64,000 nucleotides of DNA from Polaromonas sp. (GCA_021737975.1 JAIPCZ010000006.1:1-64000), one strand, 5' to 3'. Positions 1-9,467 are shown, numbered from the stretch's first letter. The notes: a model not told the origin generated them from the sequence alone. A program made the numbers and translations.

Positions 1-882
1 ATTGAGCAGAAAATTGACGAGAGAATAGATCGGCGCGGTATCGGAGCGGACTTGCGGTATTTCAAAGGCGGGTTGTCAGCCTCGGCGCAATTTGACTATG
101 ACCAGATCCTGAAAAAATTGAATGTGGCAGCGTTTCAGTCGACATGGCAAATGTCTGAGGTGACCTCGATCAACACCATGCTGGATCGTCGCGCGTCCCC
201 CATTTTGTCCTTGGGCAATGTGATTTTTTATCAATACACCGATGTCAACGGCGTGCCACTTCCGTTTGCCACTCGCCTGCAGGATCGTTTGGACGTGTTT
301 CCGATTGCAGCTTTGCGGCAACGGGTCATCGATGAGACGCCTTATCAGAGCCAGTTCCAGATTGGTGCAACAAGAATACTGACTGCCAATTGGCAAACCG
401 GCCTGAATTTCGGCGTGTCGAGTATGGATGCGATTCCGGATTTTGTTTTTGATGGGCAGACGATTACCGGCCAAGCCGCCACGGGAAACCAGTGGGGAGT
501 CAGCGCCCAATTGATCGGAACCAACCTCTACTCTGCACGCGACACACATGTGTTCAATGTCAGTTTCTCTGGCGGTTTGACCGATCGCAGCACCCAGTTG
601 TCATACAACAACCTCACGAGCCTTGGCGACAAGTGGCAGGTCGAGCCTTCCCTGAGATACAACACCATGAGCAGTTCCTTGTCGGGTGACAGCGATACCT
701 GGAGTGCCGGTGTGCGAGGCATTTATCGCGTACGCAGTCAGATCTCTCTGGAGACCGAGTTGACTTACGAAAGAAGGACCAATGTCGGTCTCCCTGCAAC
801 CGGTGCAGGTGGCAACGTCACAAGGTCTGACACGGTCACCAATGGTGTGACTTATTACCTTGGTGCACGCTACGAGTTTTGA
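1..882 (+). CDS. Outer-membrane beta-barrel protein, C-terminal part (5' end outside window)
   Basis: The reading frame is open from the first base, so the gene starts upstream and only about 293 residues are visible. They show alternating polar/hydrophobic strands separated by short turns, and the chain ends in Tyr-Glu-Phe. A C-terminal aromatic residue is the usual BAM recognition signal of outer-membrane barrels. An internal TTG at 52 is not a convincing start. A TPR protein and an Fe-S/FAD oxidoreductase follow on the same strand, which could fit an envelope electron-transfer or secretion locus. The family (for example MtrB/PioB-like or a TPR-barrel porin) cannot be decided from this fragment. 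Confidence 0.6.
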   Translation: MEQKIDERIDRRGIGADLRYFKGGLSASAQFDYDQILKKLNVAAFQSTWQMSEVTSINTMLDRRASPILSLGNVIFYQYTDVNGVPLPFATRLQDRLDVFPIAALRQRVIDETPYQSQFQIGATRILTANWQTGLNFGVSSMDAIPDFVFDGQTITGQAATGNQWGVSAQLIGTNLYSARDTHVFNVSFSGGLTDRSTQLSYNNLTSLGDKWQVEPSLRYNTMSSSLSGDSDTWSAGVRGIYRVRSQISLETELTYERRTNVGLPATGAGGNVTRSDTVTNGVTYYLGARYEF

Positions 883-925
883 GTCGGCGTTCATGCCCAG
901 GAAAAGGTACAAAAAATAACCACTT

Positions 926-1672
926 ATGGCCAATCCACTTGATGCCTTGAACGCAGATGTTTCAGCGATTAAATTCCAGCTGAATCAGCTCAAAAAATTG
1001 CACGAGACGGGCGCCTTGTCTGCGCAGGGCTACAACGAGACGCGTTGCGACCTGGAGCGGCGTTTGCTTGACTTGGTTTTGCGGGATGTACCGGATGAAT
1101 GTCTTGCGCAGTCTTCGGCTGGTGACGCTGTGCAAGCAGAATCTGAATCGGTGTTGCTGAGTTCAAAGGCCGGCAACGGGGCAGCGCCGGCAAAACCCTC
1201 TAGCAGGGCGTGGTTGGCTGTGGCTGGCGTGGCGGTTTTTGCGGCGTTGACTGGCGGGGCCTACTTTGTTGGGGGTCGTGTCTCCCCGGCAGCGTCAAGC
1301 CCGATGGCTGGCGCCGCCCTGTTGGCGCCGGTGGGTAATATGCCTGCATCTGAAAAAGTGCCGCCCAGCGCCAAAGTCGATGACCTTTCCGTCATGGCTG
1401 AAAAGCTGGCCATCAGGTTGAGGAGCCAGCCTGATGATGCACAGGGTTGGGCTCTTCTGGCGCGCTCCCATAGTGTGTTGGGCAACCCGCTTGAGGCGGT
1501 CAAGGCCTACGAAAAAGCAATCGCGTTAATACCTAACGATGCCGTGTTGATGGCCGACTATGCTAAAGCTGTGAAGTTGGCAAGCAAGACCGGCAACGTC
1601 AAAGTTTCAGGACTTGCGCCGAGATCGTTTGATCTGCGTGACTTCCTGCGTCCACAGCGGGTGCAACCGTGA
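926..1672 (+). CDS. Membrane-anchored TPR protein, CcmI/CcmH-like C-terminal region
   Basis: This 248-residue protein has a cytoplasmic-looking N-terminal helical region (about 1-60, charged and Leu-rich). One hydrophobic segment follows at about residues 93-116. The C-terminal region (about 155-225) carries TPR-type helices containing LRSQPDDAQGWALLARSHSV and the pattern LEAVKAYEKAIALIPND. That C-terminal arrangement resembles the TPR domain of cytochrome c maturation factor CcmI/CcmH, which holds apocytochromes. The N-terminus does not match CcmI, so a role in c-type cytochrome assembly is only a hypothesis. It lies 43 bp after the barrel gene. No strong ribosome-binding site precedes the ATG. 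Confidence 0.6.
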   Translation: MANPLDALNADVSAIKFQLNQLKKLHETGALSAQGYNETRCDLERRLLDLVLRDVPDECLAQSSAGDAVQAESESVLLSSKAGNGAAPAKPSSRAWLAVAGVAVFAALTGGAYFVGGRVSPAASSPMAGAALLAPVGNMPASEKVPPSAKVDDLSVMAEKLAIRLRSQPDDAQGWALLARSHSVLGNPLEAVKAYEKAIALIPNDAVLMADYAKAVKLASKTGNVKVSGLAPRSFDLRDFLRPQRVQP

Positions 1673-1740
1673 GCGGAGCAGTGGCGCTGGGTGGAACGCC
1701 TGCGCCAGGTTCGGTGGCAGAGAAAGGCGGGTTCATCGAG

Positions 1741-1777
1741 ATCACTGATCACATGAAGCGCTTGGTTTTTCAGTGAT
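1741..1777. repeat. 8-bp inverted repeat in intergenic region
   Basis: ATCACTGA at 1741-1748 is exactly complementary to TCAGTGAT at 1770-1777, with a 21-nt loop. It sits in the 154-bp gap between the TPR gene and the Fe-S/FAD oxidoreductase gene. There is no following T-run, so it is not a typical intrinsic terminator. It may be an operator half-site pair or chance. Confidence 0.25.
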
Positions 1778-1826
1778 ACGCTTGCCTCGACCTTAGGCGC
1801 ATTGGACGCGTTTCATTGTCTCTGAT

Positions 1827-3116
1827 ATGAACTATTTATACTTGTACATTGTGGTGATCGGGCTCGTGATGGTGCTCTACATCAAGCGCCAGCATCGTGT
1901 GCACGGGCAGCACCATGCGCGACTGCAGGAGGCCGTTGAATCCGGCATGCTTGAGCCGCCATCGTTGCACCCCGTGGTGGATCCTACCCTTTGCATCGGC
2001 TCCGGTGCCTGCGTAAAAGCCTGTCCTGAACAAGCTTTGGGCGTGGTGAATGGAAAAGCGGTGTTGATCAACGCCGCGCATTGCATAGGGCATGGAGCGT
2101 GCATGGCAGCCTGCCCAGTGGAATCCATCAAATTGGTGTTTGGCACGGAAAAGCGCGGGATAGAGATACCGCACATCAGTCCGGAGTTCGAGACCAACAT
2201 GAAGGGCATTTTTATTGCCGGTGAGTTGGGCGGCATGGGGTTGATCCGCAAGGCCGCCGAACAGGGTCGCCAGGCCATGGAAGCGATTCGCAAGCGGGTC
2301 GATTTGAGTGCGGAGTTTGATGTGATCATCGTGGGCTGTGGTCCGGCCGGAATTTCCGCCGGGTTGTCGGCCATGGAGCACAAGCTGCGATACAAAATAT
2401 TGGAGCAGGAAGAAGCCTTGGGTGGCACGGTGTACCACTATCCCCGTCAAAAAATTGCCATGACGGCACCGGTCGAACTGGCGATCATCGGCAAGGTCAA
2501 ATTTGCCGACGTACGGAAAGAGGAGTTGCTTGAATTTTGGCAAGATGTGGTGCAAAAGACCGGGTTGCAGATTAGTTTCAGAGAACGCATGGAGTCCATT
2601 GAAAAGCAGGACAAACACTTTGTGGTGAAAACTGCGCGGGGCAGCTACACCGCCAATTCGGTGCTGCTGTCGATGGGGCGCAGGGGCACACCGCGCAAGC
2701 TGGATGTGCCTGGGGAAGATCAGTCCAAGGTGATGTACCGACTGGCTGATCCTGCGCAGTTTGAGGGGCAGTCCGTGCTGGTGGTTGGTGGGGGCGACAG
2801 CGCGCTGGAAGCTGCCATTGCGCTGTCGGAACAAAAAGACACTGTGGTAATTTTGTCCTATCGCAGCGCGAACTTTTCCCGTGTCAAACAGAAGAACCGC
2901 ATGCTGCTGGCGCAACAGGAAAAATCGGGTCGTCTCAAGGTGATGCTGAATTCGACCGTGCAGGAGATTCAGAACGACTCTGTCGACCTTGATTGCGCTG
3001 GCCACATCAGCAGACATCCCAATGATGCCGTCATTGTGTGCGCGGGCGGCTTGTTGCCGACACCGTTGCTGCAAAAGATTGGTATTCGCTTCGATACCAA
3101 ATTTGGTAGCGCCTGA
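1827..3116 (+). CDS. Membrane-anchored ferredoxin-domain/FAD-NAD(P)-dependent oxidoreductase
   Basis: This 429-residue protein begins with a transmembrane anchor (about residues 3-20). Two ferredoxin-type motifs follow at residues 56-67 and 86-97. A pyridine-nucleotide-disulfide-oxidoreductase-like module comes next, with an FAD-binding VGCGPAG motif and a second dinucleotide fold, VVGGGDSALEAA. The product probably moves electrons between NAD(P)H, FAD and Fe-S clusters at the inner membrane. In both ferredoxin motifs the second Cys of the usual CxxCxxCxxxCP is replaced (Ser59 and His89), so cluster type and ligation are uncertain. No clear ribosome-binding site is seen. The partner is unknown; the upstream TPR and barrel genes are candidates. 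Confidence 0.75.
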   Translation: MNYLYLYIVVIGLVMVLYIKRQHRVHGQHHARLQEAVESGMLEPPSLHPVVDPTLCIGSGACVKACPEQALGVVNGKAVLINAAHCIGHGACMAACPVESIKLVFGTEKRGIEIPHISPEFETNMKGIFIAGELGGMGLIRKAAEQGRQAMEAIRKRVDLSAEFDVIIVGCGPAGISAGLSAMEHKLRYKILEQEEALGGTVYHYPRQKIAMTAPVELAIIGKVKFADVRKEELLEFWQDVVQKTGLQISFRERMESIEKQDKHFVVKTARGSYTANSVLLSMGRRGTPRKLDVPGEDQSKVMYRLADPAQFEGQSVLVVGGGDSALEAAIALSEQKDTVVILSYRSANFSRVKQKNRMLLAQQEKSGRLKVMLNSTVQEIQNDSVDLDCAGHISRHPNDAVIVCAGGLLPTPLLQKIGIRFDTKFGSA

Positions 3117-3141
3117 TATTTGGGTTGGGTTAGTCGCAGGA

Positions 3142-3999
3142 TTACCCTTGCGCAACGGGTCGGCTGGCGTCACTGCACCATTCGCTCCAACTGCCGGCGT
3201 AAAGTGCCGTTCGACCCAGGCCAGCCACTTCCATGGCGATGAGGTTGGGCAAGGCGCTGACGCCGCTGCCGCAGTGGTGCAGCACGCTGGCCGGTTCGCG
3301 ACCCGCCAGCAGGGCATCAAATTCCGCCCTGAGTTGGGCGGCCGGTTTAAAGCAACCGTCCGGGCCTATGTTGTCGGAAAAGAGGCGATTCAGGGCGCCG
3401 GGAATGTGACCGGCGACCGGGTCAAGCGGCTCGGTTTCTCCCCTGAATCGCGGCGCAGCGCGCGCGTCCAGAATGGTTTGGCCGGGTTGCCCCAAATGGC
3501 GAAAAACAGTGTCGGTGCTGGCCAGCACCGCCTTTGGCGCGCGCAAAGGGTAGGTGCAGGCGGGTCGTTGCCCACTTGATCCCGCCTCGACCGCGCCGCC
3601 CGCCGTGAGCCAGGCCTGCAGGCCGCCGTCGAGCACGGCAACGGCTTCATGCCCCAACCATTTCAGCATCCACCACAGGCGGCCGCAGTAGTTGGCGTTC
3701 TGGCGGTCATAGACCACCACCTGCATGTCGGGCGCAAGACCCACGCTGCCGAGCCAGGCGGCAAAATTTTCGCGCGAGGGCAGCGGGTGGCGGCCGCCAC
3801 TGGCGGCATCTGACGCGCCTTTGGCACTCAAATGGTGGTCCAGGTGGGCGCGCACGGCGCCGGCAATGTGGCTTTGCTGGTATTGGGTGTCGCCGCCCGC
3901 GGGCTGCATCAGCTCGAAACTGCAGTCGAAGACCAAGAGCGGCTGGCCGCTGGCCATCAGGGTTTGTAGCTGGGTGGCAGAAATCAGGGTGCTGTACAT
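3142..3999 (-). CDS. sseA: 3-mercaptopyruvate/thiosulfate sulfurtransferase (two rhodanese domains)
   Basis: The product has about 285 residues, the normal length of tandem-rhodanese sulfurtransferases. The N-terminal rhodanese domain (about 1-140) contains VVVYDRQNANYCGRLWWML. The C-terminal catalytic domain carries the active-site loop CGSGVSA (Cys about 243). That loop is closer to the CGSGVTA of 3-mercaptopyruvate sulfurtransferases than to the CRKGVTA of thiosulfate enzymes. It would transfer sulfane sulfur to cyanide or thiol acceptors in the cytoplasm. The start chosen at 3999 has AGGAG just upstream; the longer open frame beyond it runs antisense-like through the next gene. It lies 17 bp downstream of the EamA transporter gene and is probably cotranscribed. 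Confidence 0.9.
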   Translation of the reverse strand: MYSTLISATQLQTLMASGQPLLVFDCSFELMQPAGGDTQYQQSHIAGAVRAHLDHHLSAKGASDAASGGRHPLPSRENFAAWLGSVGLAPDMQVVVYDRQNANYCGRLWWMLKWLGHEAVAVLDGGLQAWLTAGGAVEAGSSGQRPACTYPLRAPKAVLASTDTVFRHLGQPGQTILDARAAPRFRGETEPLDPVAGHIPGALNRLFSDNIGPDGCFKPAAQLRAEFDALLAGREPASVLHHCGSGVSALPNLIAMEVAGLGRTALYAGSWSEWCSDASRPVAQG

Positions 4000-4016
4000 G
4001 GGTGCTCCTTTGCGTG

Positions 4017-4904
4017 TCAGTGTTCTTCTGCGGGAGTGTCGGGCAGGGCGCGGGTTCGCAGCACAGTGCCTGCAATGCCGCTGGCCACGATCAGCGCCAT
4101 GCCCGCCCAGCCCAGCGGGGTGATCCGGTCGCCAAACAGGAACAGGCTGTAGAAGGCGGCAAAAACAATGCCGGCGTATTGCAGGTTGGCCACCAGCAGG
4201 GTGGACCCGCGGCTGAAGGCGCGTGTCATGCACCACTGGCCCAGGGATGCCAGCACGCCGATCGGAATGAGCCAGGCCGTCGCCTGCCAGCTTACCTGGT
4301 CCCAGGGCGTGAAGCCGCCCCACAGCACCCCCACCAGCCCGGCCAGCGCGGAGCCCAGGGCAAAGTAAAACACCGTGCGGCCATCGGGCTCCCCGGCCTT
4401 TCCCAGGGCGGTGACCTGCATGTAGGCCATGGCCGCGCCCATGCCCGATAGCAGCCCCACAAGGCCGGCAAACAGCTGATTCTGGTCCGGGGTCGGGCGC
4501 AACATCATCACGACGCCGGCAAAACCCGCCAGCACGGTGGCCATTAGGGGTCCCTGGCGGCTGCTTTTTCCATACATCAGGGCGCCGCCCACGACGAAGG
4601 CCGCGATCCAGACCCCGCTCATGTAGTTGAGTGTCATGGCGGTGGCCAGTGGCAGGTGGGCGATGGCGTAAAACCAGGCGGCCAGGGAAAACACGCCGAC
4701 CACGGCGCGCCAGGCGTGCATCATGGGCACGGGGGTGGCAAGTGGCGTGCCGCGCGCGCGCATGACAAGGGCCATGAAGATCACGCTGATCAGGCCCCGG
4801 TAGCACACCAGCTCAGCCAGGCTGAAACTCACGGAGGCCACCTTGATGCCGACCGCCATGGTGGCAAAAAAGAAGGAGGCCAACACCATCCAGAGTGCTT
4901 GCAC
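4017..4904 (-). CDS. DMT-family (EamA) inner-membrane transporter
   Basis: This 295-residue protein is almost entirely hydrophobic, with about ten predicted transmembrane helices arranged as two EamA repeats (about 1-140 and 150-285). That is the standard drug/metabolite transporter layout. The first helix begins at the start codon, and PLATAMTLNYMSGVWIAAF in repeat one is typical of the family. Substrate specificity cannot be read from sequence; members export metabolites, amino acids or drugs. It lies between the Rieske oxygenase (2-bp gap) and the sulfurtransferase (17-bp gap), so all three minus-strand genes look like one operon. Confidence 0.85.
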   Translation of the reverse strand: MQALWMVLASFFFATMAVGIKVASVSFSLAELVCYRGLISVIFMALVMRARGTPLATPVPMMHAWRAVVGVFSLAAWFYAIAHLPLATAMTLNYMSGVWIAAFVVGGALMYGKSSRQGPLMATVLAGFAGVVMMLRPTPDQNQLFAGLVGLLSGMGAAMAYMQVTALGKAGEPDGRTVFYFALGSALAGLVGVLWGGFTPWDQVSWQATAWLIPIGVLASLGQWCMTRAFSRGSTLLVANLQYAGIVFAAFYSLFLFGDRITPLGWAGMALIVASGIAGTVLRTRALPDTPAEEH

Positions 4905-4906
4905 GG

Positions 4907-6049
4907 CTAGAGGCCTTCCGGTCCCATTTCGCGGCGGTACCAGGCATGAAAATGCTGCATGCCGTCTTCCATCGGGCTCTGGTAGGGGCCGACCTCGTTG
5001 TCGCCGCGCGCCAAAAGCGCCTTGCGCCCGGCGTCCATGCGCTCGCCAATTTCATCGTCCTCCAGGCAGGTTTCCATGTAGGCAGCCTGCTGGGCCTCGA
5101 CAAACTCGCGCTCAAACGCGGCAATTTCCTCGGGGTAAAAAAATTCAACCCGGTTCAGCGTCTTGGTCGGGCCCATCGGGTGCAAGGTGGAGACCGTGAG
5201 CACATGCGGGTACCACTCGACCATGATGTGCGGGTAGTAGGTGAGCCAGATGGCGCCGCGCTCAGGTGGCGCCCCGTTGCGGTATTTCAGAAGTGCATCG
5301 TGCCAGCGCCGGTACACCGGCGACCCCGGCTTGCCAAAGGCCTTGGAGACGCCCACAGTCTGCACTGAAAACTGTTCGCCAAACTGCCAGCTCAGGTCGT
5401 CACAGCTCACAAAGTGGCCCAGGCCCGGGTGGAACGGGCCCACGTGGTAGTCCTCCAGATAGACCTCGATGAAAGTCTTCCAGTTGTAGTTGCATTCATG
5501 TAGTTCGACCTTGTCGAGCACATAGCCGGAAAAATCCAGCGCAGCGTGTTCACCCAGATCGGCCAGGTCAGCCGCAATGTCGCGCCCGTTGTCTTCGAAG
5601 AGCAGGCCATTCCATTGGCGCAGCGGGTAGTTGCCCAGGTTCAGGCAGGGGTCTGTGGGAAAGTGAGGCGCTCCCATGAGCCTGCCTGCAGGCGTCTGGC
5701 CTGTGCTGTCGCCGGCGCTGTAGGTCCAGCGATGGATCGGGCAGACGATGTTGCCCGCCGATGCGTTTTGCAGCGCGCCCCGCCCCTTGAGCATGATGGC
5801 CTGGCGGTGGCGGCAGACGTTGGAGACCAACTCAATGCCGCTGGGCGTGTGCACCAGCACGCGGCCCTCGGCTTCGTGGGTCAGCGTGGCGTAGTCGCCG
5901 ACGTTGGGCACACTGGCGGCATGACCCACATAGCGTGGTCCCCGCTGGAACAGGGTTTGCAATTCGCGCTGGTGGAGCGCGGGATCAAAATAAGAACTAA
6001 CTGGTAGTTGGCCGGTGGCCTGCTGCAGTTGAAGACTTAAATCAGACAT
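4907..6049 (-). CDS. Rieske [2Fe-2S] aromatic ring-hydroxylating oxygenase, alpha subunit-like
   Basis: In this 380-residue protein the N-terminal Rieske domain carries the Cys-x-His (CRH) and Cys-x2-His (CPIH) cluster ligands at about residues 78-115. A catalytic domain follows, with the mononuclear-iron region NWKTFIEVYLEDYHVGPFHP, where the two His residues and an upstream acidic residue would bind iron. It would hydroxylate or demethylate an organic substrate in the cytoplasm using electrons from a separate reductase. No reductase or small subunit gene is adjacent, so electrons must come from elsewhere. It is the first gene of a three-gene minus-strand unit, divergent from xseB across about 180 bp. 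The substrate is unknown. Confidence 0.85.
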   Translation of the reverse strand: MSDLSLQLQQATGQLPVSSYFDPALHQRELQTLFQRGPRYVGHAASVPNVGDYATLTHEAEGRVLVHTPSGIELVSNVCRHRQAIMLKGRGALQNASAGNIVCPIHRWTYSAGDSTGQTPAGRLMGAPHFPTDPCLNLGNYPLRQWNGLLFEDNGRDIAADLADLGEHAALDFSGYVLDKVELHECNYNWKTFIEVYLEDYHVGPFHPGLGHFVSCDDLSWQFGEQFSVQTVGVSKAFGKPGSPVYRRWHDALLKYRNGAPPERGAIWLTYYPHIMVEWYPHVLTVSTLHPMGPTKTLNRVEFFYPEEIAAFEREFVEAQQAAYMETCLEDDEIGERMDAGRKALLARGDNEVGPYQSPMEDGMQHFHAWYRREMGPEGL

Positions 6050-6231
6050 GGGTGACCTGACCTAAAGACTCCCCACAGGGAGATGCGCGGTGACCTGGGT
6101 CGTGCGCTATACAAAAAAATCCAGCCAGGGCTGGCGCAATGAATGTCCATTGTACCTTTGGGGACTGGGTCGGCACACCGGCGGCCACAGGGCATAAAAT
6201 TGTGCTTTTGATACCGGGAGTGTTGCTTTCT

Positions 6232-6474
6232 ATGGTTACTGGCTCGAAACACGGACCTGCCGCGCCCGCGCATTACGAGGCGGCCTTGCAGGAGCTTGAG
6301 CAGCTGGTGGCGAGGCTCGAGTCCGGCGACATGCCCTTGGAGCAACTTCTGACCCAGTACCAGCGCGGGGCTGAGCTGCTGAAATTTTGCCGGGATCGTC
6401 TCGCCGCTGTCGAGGATCAAATCAAGGTGTTGGACCAGGGCACGCTCAAGGCCTGGAGCGGTGACGCAGCATGA
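6232..6474 (+). CDS. xseB: Exodeoxyribonuclease VII small subunit
   Basis: This 80-residue helical protein contains the characteristic [20 protein letters not shown] segment, followed by a second amphipathic helix with [15 protein letters not shown]. The length matches XseB. It pairs with the large subunit XseA, not in this window, to degrade single-stranded DNA. The ATG at 6232 was chosen because it gives the family length and has GGGAG upstream; the frame stays open to 6139 without conserved residues. Its stop overlaps the ispA start by four bases (ATGA), and the xseB-ispA-dxs order is common in proteobacteria. Confidence 0.92.
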   Translation: MVTGSKHGPAAPAHYEAALQELEQLVARLESGDMPLEQLLTQYQRGAELLKFCRDRLAAVEDQIKVLDQGTLKAWSGDAA

Positions 6475-7424
6475 CGGTCCACTTTGATTTGAATCACTGG
6501 TGCTCGCGCCACCTGCAGCGGGTCGAGCAGGCGCTGGACAACTGGGTCAGTGTGAATGCGTCTGGTGATCTGGATCACGCCGCGCCAGCCGATCTGATGG
6601 TGGCGATGCGTTATGCCGTGCTGGATGGCGGCAAGCGCTTGCGCCCCCTGCTGGTCATGGCGGCCTTCGAGGCGGTCGCGGGAGCCGGGTCCCAAGCCCA
6701 GCCGCCCGTCGCCGCATCCGACCAGGAGCTTGCCTTGCGCGCCGCTTGCGCTGTCGAGCTGATCCACGCCTACTCACTCGTCCACGATGACATGCCGTGT
6801 ATGGACAACGACGTGTTGCGCCGCGGGAAACCCACCGTACATGTGAAATTTGGCTCGGCCAGCGCCTTGCTGGCGGGTGATGCGCTGCAGGCGCTGGCTT
6901 TTGAATTGTTGACGCCTGATGACCCCACTGTGCCGGCCAACCGCCAGGCCAGTTTGTGCCGTTTGCTGGCGCGCGCGGCCGGCTGCGCCGGCATGGCCGG
7001 GGGGCAGGCCATTGACCTGGCCAGCGTCGGGCGGGCATTGACCGAAGACCAGTTGCGTGAAATGCACCAGCTCAAGACAGGCGCCCTGTTGCAGGCCAGC
7101 GTGCTGATGGGCGCGGCCTGTGGCGAAGCCACAGCGCAGGCTGTGCAAGCCTTGCAGGCCTATGGCGGCGCCATTGGCCTGGCGTTTCAGGTGGTCGACG
7201 ATATTCTGGATGTCACCGCAGATTCGGCCACGCTGGGCAAAACGGCAGGCAAGGACCAGGCCCAGGACAAGCCGACCTACGTGTCGCTGATGGGCCTGGA
7301 GCCCGCCCGCCACTACGCCGGGACTCTCTACAAGCAGGCGCTGGCCGCGCTGGCTTCCAGCGGTTTGCCCGACACACGCGCGCTACAGGGCCTGGCCAGC
7401 CTGATGGTGCAGCGATCGAGTTGA
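6471..7424 (+). CDS. ispA: Farnesyl (polyprenyl) diphosphate synthase
   Basis: This 317-residue trans-isoprenyl diphosphate synthase makes C15 farnesyl diphosphate from IPP and DMAPP. The first aspartate-rich motif is DDMPCMDND at residues 106-114, and the second is DDILD at 243-247. GGKRLRPLL near residue 50 is the IPP-binding signature. The start codon overlaps the xseB stop, giving translational coupling, and dxs follows after 30 bp. Isoprenoid supply therefore sits in one operon. No large aromatic residue is obvious immediately upstream of the first motif that would argue for a longer-chain enzyme; C15 product is inferred from genomic context and length. Confidence 0.93.
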   Translation: MTVHFDLNHWCSRHLQRVEQALDNWVSVNASGDLDHAAPADLMVAMRYAVLDGGKRLRPLLVMAAFEAVAGAGSQAQPPVAASDQELALRAACAVELIHAYSLVHDDMPCMDNDVLRRGKPTVHVKFGSASALLAGDALQALAFELLTPDDPTVPANRQASLCRLLARAAGCAGMAGGQAIDLASVGRALTEDQLREMHQLKTGALLQASVLMGAACGEATAQAVQALQAYGGAIGLAFQVVDDILDVTADSATLGKTAGKDQAQDKPTYVSLMGLEPARHYAGTLYKQALAALASSGLPDTRALQGLASLMVQRSS

Positions 7425-7454
7425 CCCACTGCCCGTTGTCAAAAATCAGTACCT

Positions 7455-9329
7455 ATGTTGATGAATAACCCTTACCCCCTGTTGCAGACCATCCATGCGC
7501 CGGCTGACTTGCGGCATTTGCAGCGCGAGCAACTCGACACTGTGGCCACCGAACTGCGGGCCTTTCTGCTGGAGAGCGTGTCCAAGACCGGTGGCCACCT
7601 GAGCTCCAATCTGGGCACGGTCGAGCTCACGGTCGCGCTGCACTATGTCTTTAACACCCCCTATGACCGCGTGGTCTGGGACGTGGGTCACCAGACTTAC
7701 CCGCACAAGATTCTCACCGGCCGGCGTGAGCGCATGGCCACGTTGCGCCAGTTGGGCGGCTTGAGCGGTTTTCCGCAGCGTGCCGAGAGCGAATTCGATG
7801 CCTTTGGCACGGCGCACTCCAGCACCTCGATCTCAGCCGCGCTGGGCATGGCCATGGCCTCAAGGCTCAAGGGCGAAGACCGCCATGCCATTGCCGTCAT
7901 TGGCGACGGTGCCATGACCGCCGGCATGGCCTTCGAGGCCATGAACAACGCCGGTGTCTCGGACTGCAATCTGCTGGTGATCCTGAACGACAACGACATG
8001 TCGATCAGCCCGCCGGTGGGCGCGCTCAACCGTTATTTGGCCAAGCTGCTCAGCGGCCAGTTTTATGCCGCTGCAAAAAGCGCCAGCAAAAACGTGCTTC
8101 GCGGGGCGCCACCCCTGCTGGAGCTGGCGCGCCGGTTTGAGGAGTCGGCCAAGGGCATGGTCAGCCGCGTCACCCTGTTTGAAAAATTCGGTTTCAATTA
8201 CGTGGGGCCGATTGACGGCCACGATGTGCAGACGCTGGTGTCGGTGCTGGAAAACATCAAGCACCTCAAGGGCCCCCAGTTTTTGCACGTGGTCACCAAA
8301 AAAGGCCAGGGCTACAAGCTGGCCGAGGCCGACCCGGTGGCCTACCACGGCCCTGGCAAGTTTGACCCGGCGGTGGGTCTGCAGAAATCAGCCGCCGCGA
8401 GCAAACCCAGTTTTACCCAGGTCTTTGGCGACTGGTTGTGCGACATGGCCGCCGCCGACGACCGGCTTGTGGGCATCACGCCCGCGATGCGCGAGGGCTC
8501 CGGCATGGTGGCTTTTGAGCAGCGCTTTCCGCACCGCTATTTTGATGTCGGCATCGCCGAGCAGCATGCGGTCACCTTCGCCGCCGGTCTGGCCTGCGAA
8601 GGGCTCAAACCCGTGGTGGCGATCTATTCCACCTTCCTTCAGCGTGGTTATGACCAGTTGATCCACGACGTGGCCATCCAGAACCTGCCGGTGGTGTTTG
8701 CGCTCGACCGTGCGGGACTGGTCGGGGCCGACGGTGCCACCCACGCGGGCGCCTATGACATTGCCTACCTGCGTTGTATTCCGAACATCAGTGTGGCCTG
8801 CCCGGCTGATGAAAACGAGTGCCGCCAGTTGCTCAGCACGGCCTATGCCCAGAACAGCCCGGTGGCGGTGCGTTACCCGCGCGGCGCGGGTGCGGGGGTG
8901 CCGGTGACTTGCACACTTGACGCGCTGCCATTCGGCAAGGGCGAGATCCGCCGGACTGGCCAGCGTGTGGCCATTCTGGTTTTTGGCACGCTGCTTTACC
9001 CGGCGCTTGAGGCCGCGCAAGGCCTGGATGCCACGGTGGTCAACATGCGCTGGGCCAAGCCGATCGATGTTGACCTGCTGCTGCAGGTCGCCGCCAACCA
9101 CGAGGCCCTGGTCACTTTGGAGGAGGGCGCCGTGATGGGCGGGGCCGGCAGTGCCGTGCTCGAAGCCCTGGCTGCTGCCGGCATGGCACGCCCGGTATTG
9201 CAACTGGGTCTGCGCGACGCCTTCATCGAGCACGGTGACCCGGCCAAATTGCTGGCCATCGAAGGCCTCGACGCCCCCGGTATCGAGGCGGCTATTCGCA
9301 AACGCTTTGCGTTGGCGCAAAGTATGTGA
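7455..9329 (+). CDS. dxs: 1-deoxy-D-xylulose-5-phosphate synthase
   Basis: This 624-residue thiamine-diphosphate enzyme catalyses the first step of the MEP pathway (pyruvate plus glyceraldehyde 3-phosphate). Visible signatures include [19 protein letters not shown] near the N-terminus, the ThDP/Mg motif [18 protein letters not shown], and the transketolase-type [14 protein letters not shown] in the pyrimidine-binding domain. The C-terminal transketolase domain is complete. Two in-frame ATGs (7455 and 7461) could start translation. It follows ispA by 30 bp, in the common xseB-ispA-dxs operon. Confidence 0.96.
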   Translation: MLMNNPYPLLQTIHAPADLRHLQREQLDTVATELRAFLLESVSKTGGHLSSNLGTVELTVALHYVFNTPYDRVVWDVGHQTYPHKILTGRRERMATLRQLGGLSGFPQRAESEFDAFGTAHSSTSISAALGMAMASRLKGEDRHAIAVIGDGAMTAGMAFEAMNNAGVSDCNLLVILNDNDMSISPPVGALNRYLAKLLSGQFYAAAKSASKNVLRGAPPLLELARRFEESAKGMVSRVTLFEKFGFNYVGPIDGHDVQTLVSVLENIKHLKGPQFLHVVTKKGQGYKLAEADPVAYHGPGKFDPAVGLQKSAAASKPSFTQVFGDWLCDMAAADDRLVGITPAMREGSGMVAFEQRFPHRYFDVGIAEQHAVTFAAGLACEGLKPVVAIYSTFLQRGYDQLIHDVAIQNLPVVFALDRAGLVGADGATHAGAYDIAYLRCIPNISVACPADENECRQLLSTAYAQNSPVAVRYPRGAGAGVPVTCTLDALPFGKGEIRRTGQRVAILVFGTLLYPALEAAQGLDATVVNMRWAKPIDVDLLLQVAANHEALVTLEEGAVMGGAGSAVLEALAAAGMARPVLQLGLRDAFIEHGDPAKLLAIEGLDAPGIEAAIRKRFALAQSM

Positions 9330-9363
9330 AGAGGGCAAGCCGGTTTGAGGGTAAACCCGCCCA

Positions 9364-9392
9364 TTGACAGGCGGCGTGTTTCTTAGAATATC
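9364..9392 (+). promoter_or_regulatory. Candidate sigma-70 promoter for TRAP binding-protein genes
   Basis: A perfect -35 hexamer TTGACA at 9364-9369 is followed 17 bp later by AATATC (9387-9392), a weak -10 with three of six consensus bases. It lies in the 138-bp gap after dxs and would leave a leader of about 70 nt. An imperfect G+C hairpin (about 9333-9362) lies just before it without a T-run. Confidence 0.45.
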
Positions 9393-9467
9393 AGATGACA
9401 CTTAAGCGTCAGTGCCATGTCCCGTTGCATGGCTGCGAATTCAGTTTTCAACTCCAGGAGCAAATCA

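Noticed and set aside
1836-3320. 494-codon minus-strand frame opposite the Fe-S/FAD oxidoreductase
   Set aside because: His/Arg/Gln-rich composition with no domain signature; it is an antisense shadow of a clearly homologous gene.
4543-4556. AGGGGTCCCT as a third copy of the TAGGG-type palindrome
   Set aside because: It lies inside the EamA coding region and lacks the ACTAGGG arm and central spacing of the two intergenic sites.
3142-4806. One continuous 554-codon minus-strand frame spanning sulfurtransferase and transporter
   Set aside because: Only the part from 3999 down is homologous to sulfurtransferases. The upstream part is an Arg/Gly/Pro-rich shadow of the EamA gene in another frame, and a good ribosome-binding site sits at 3999.
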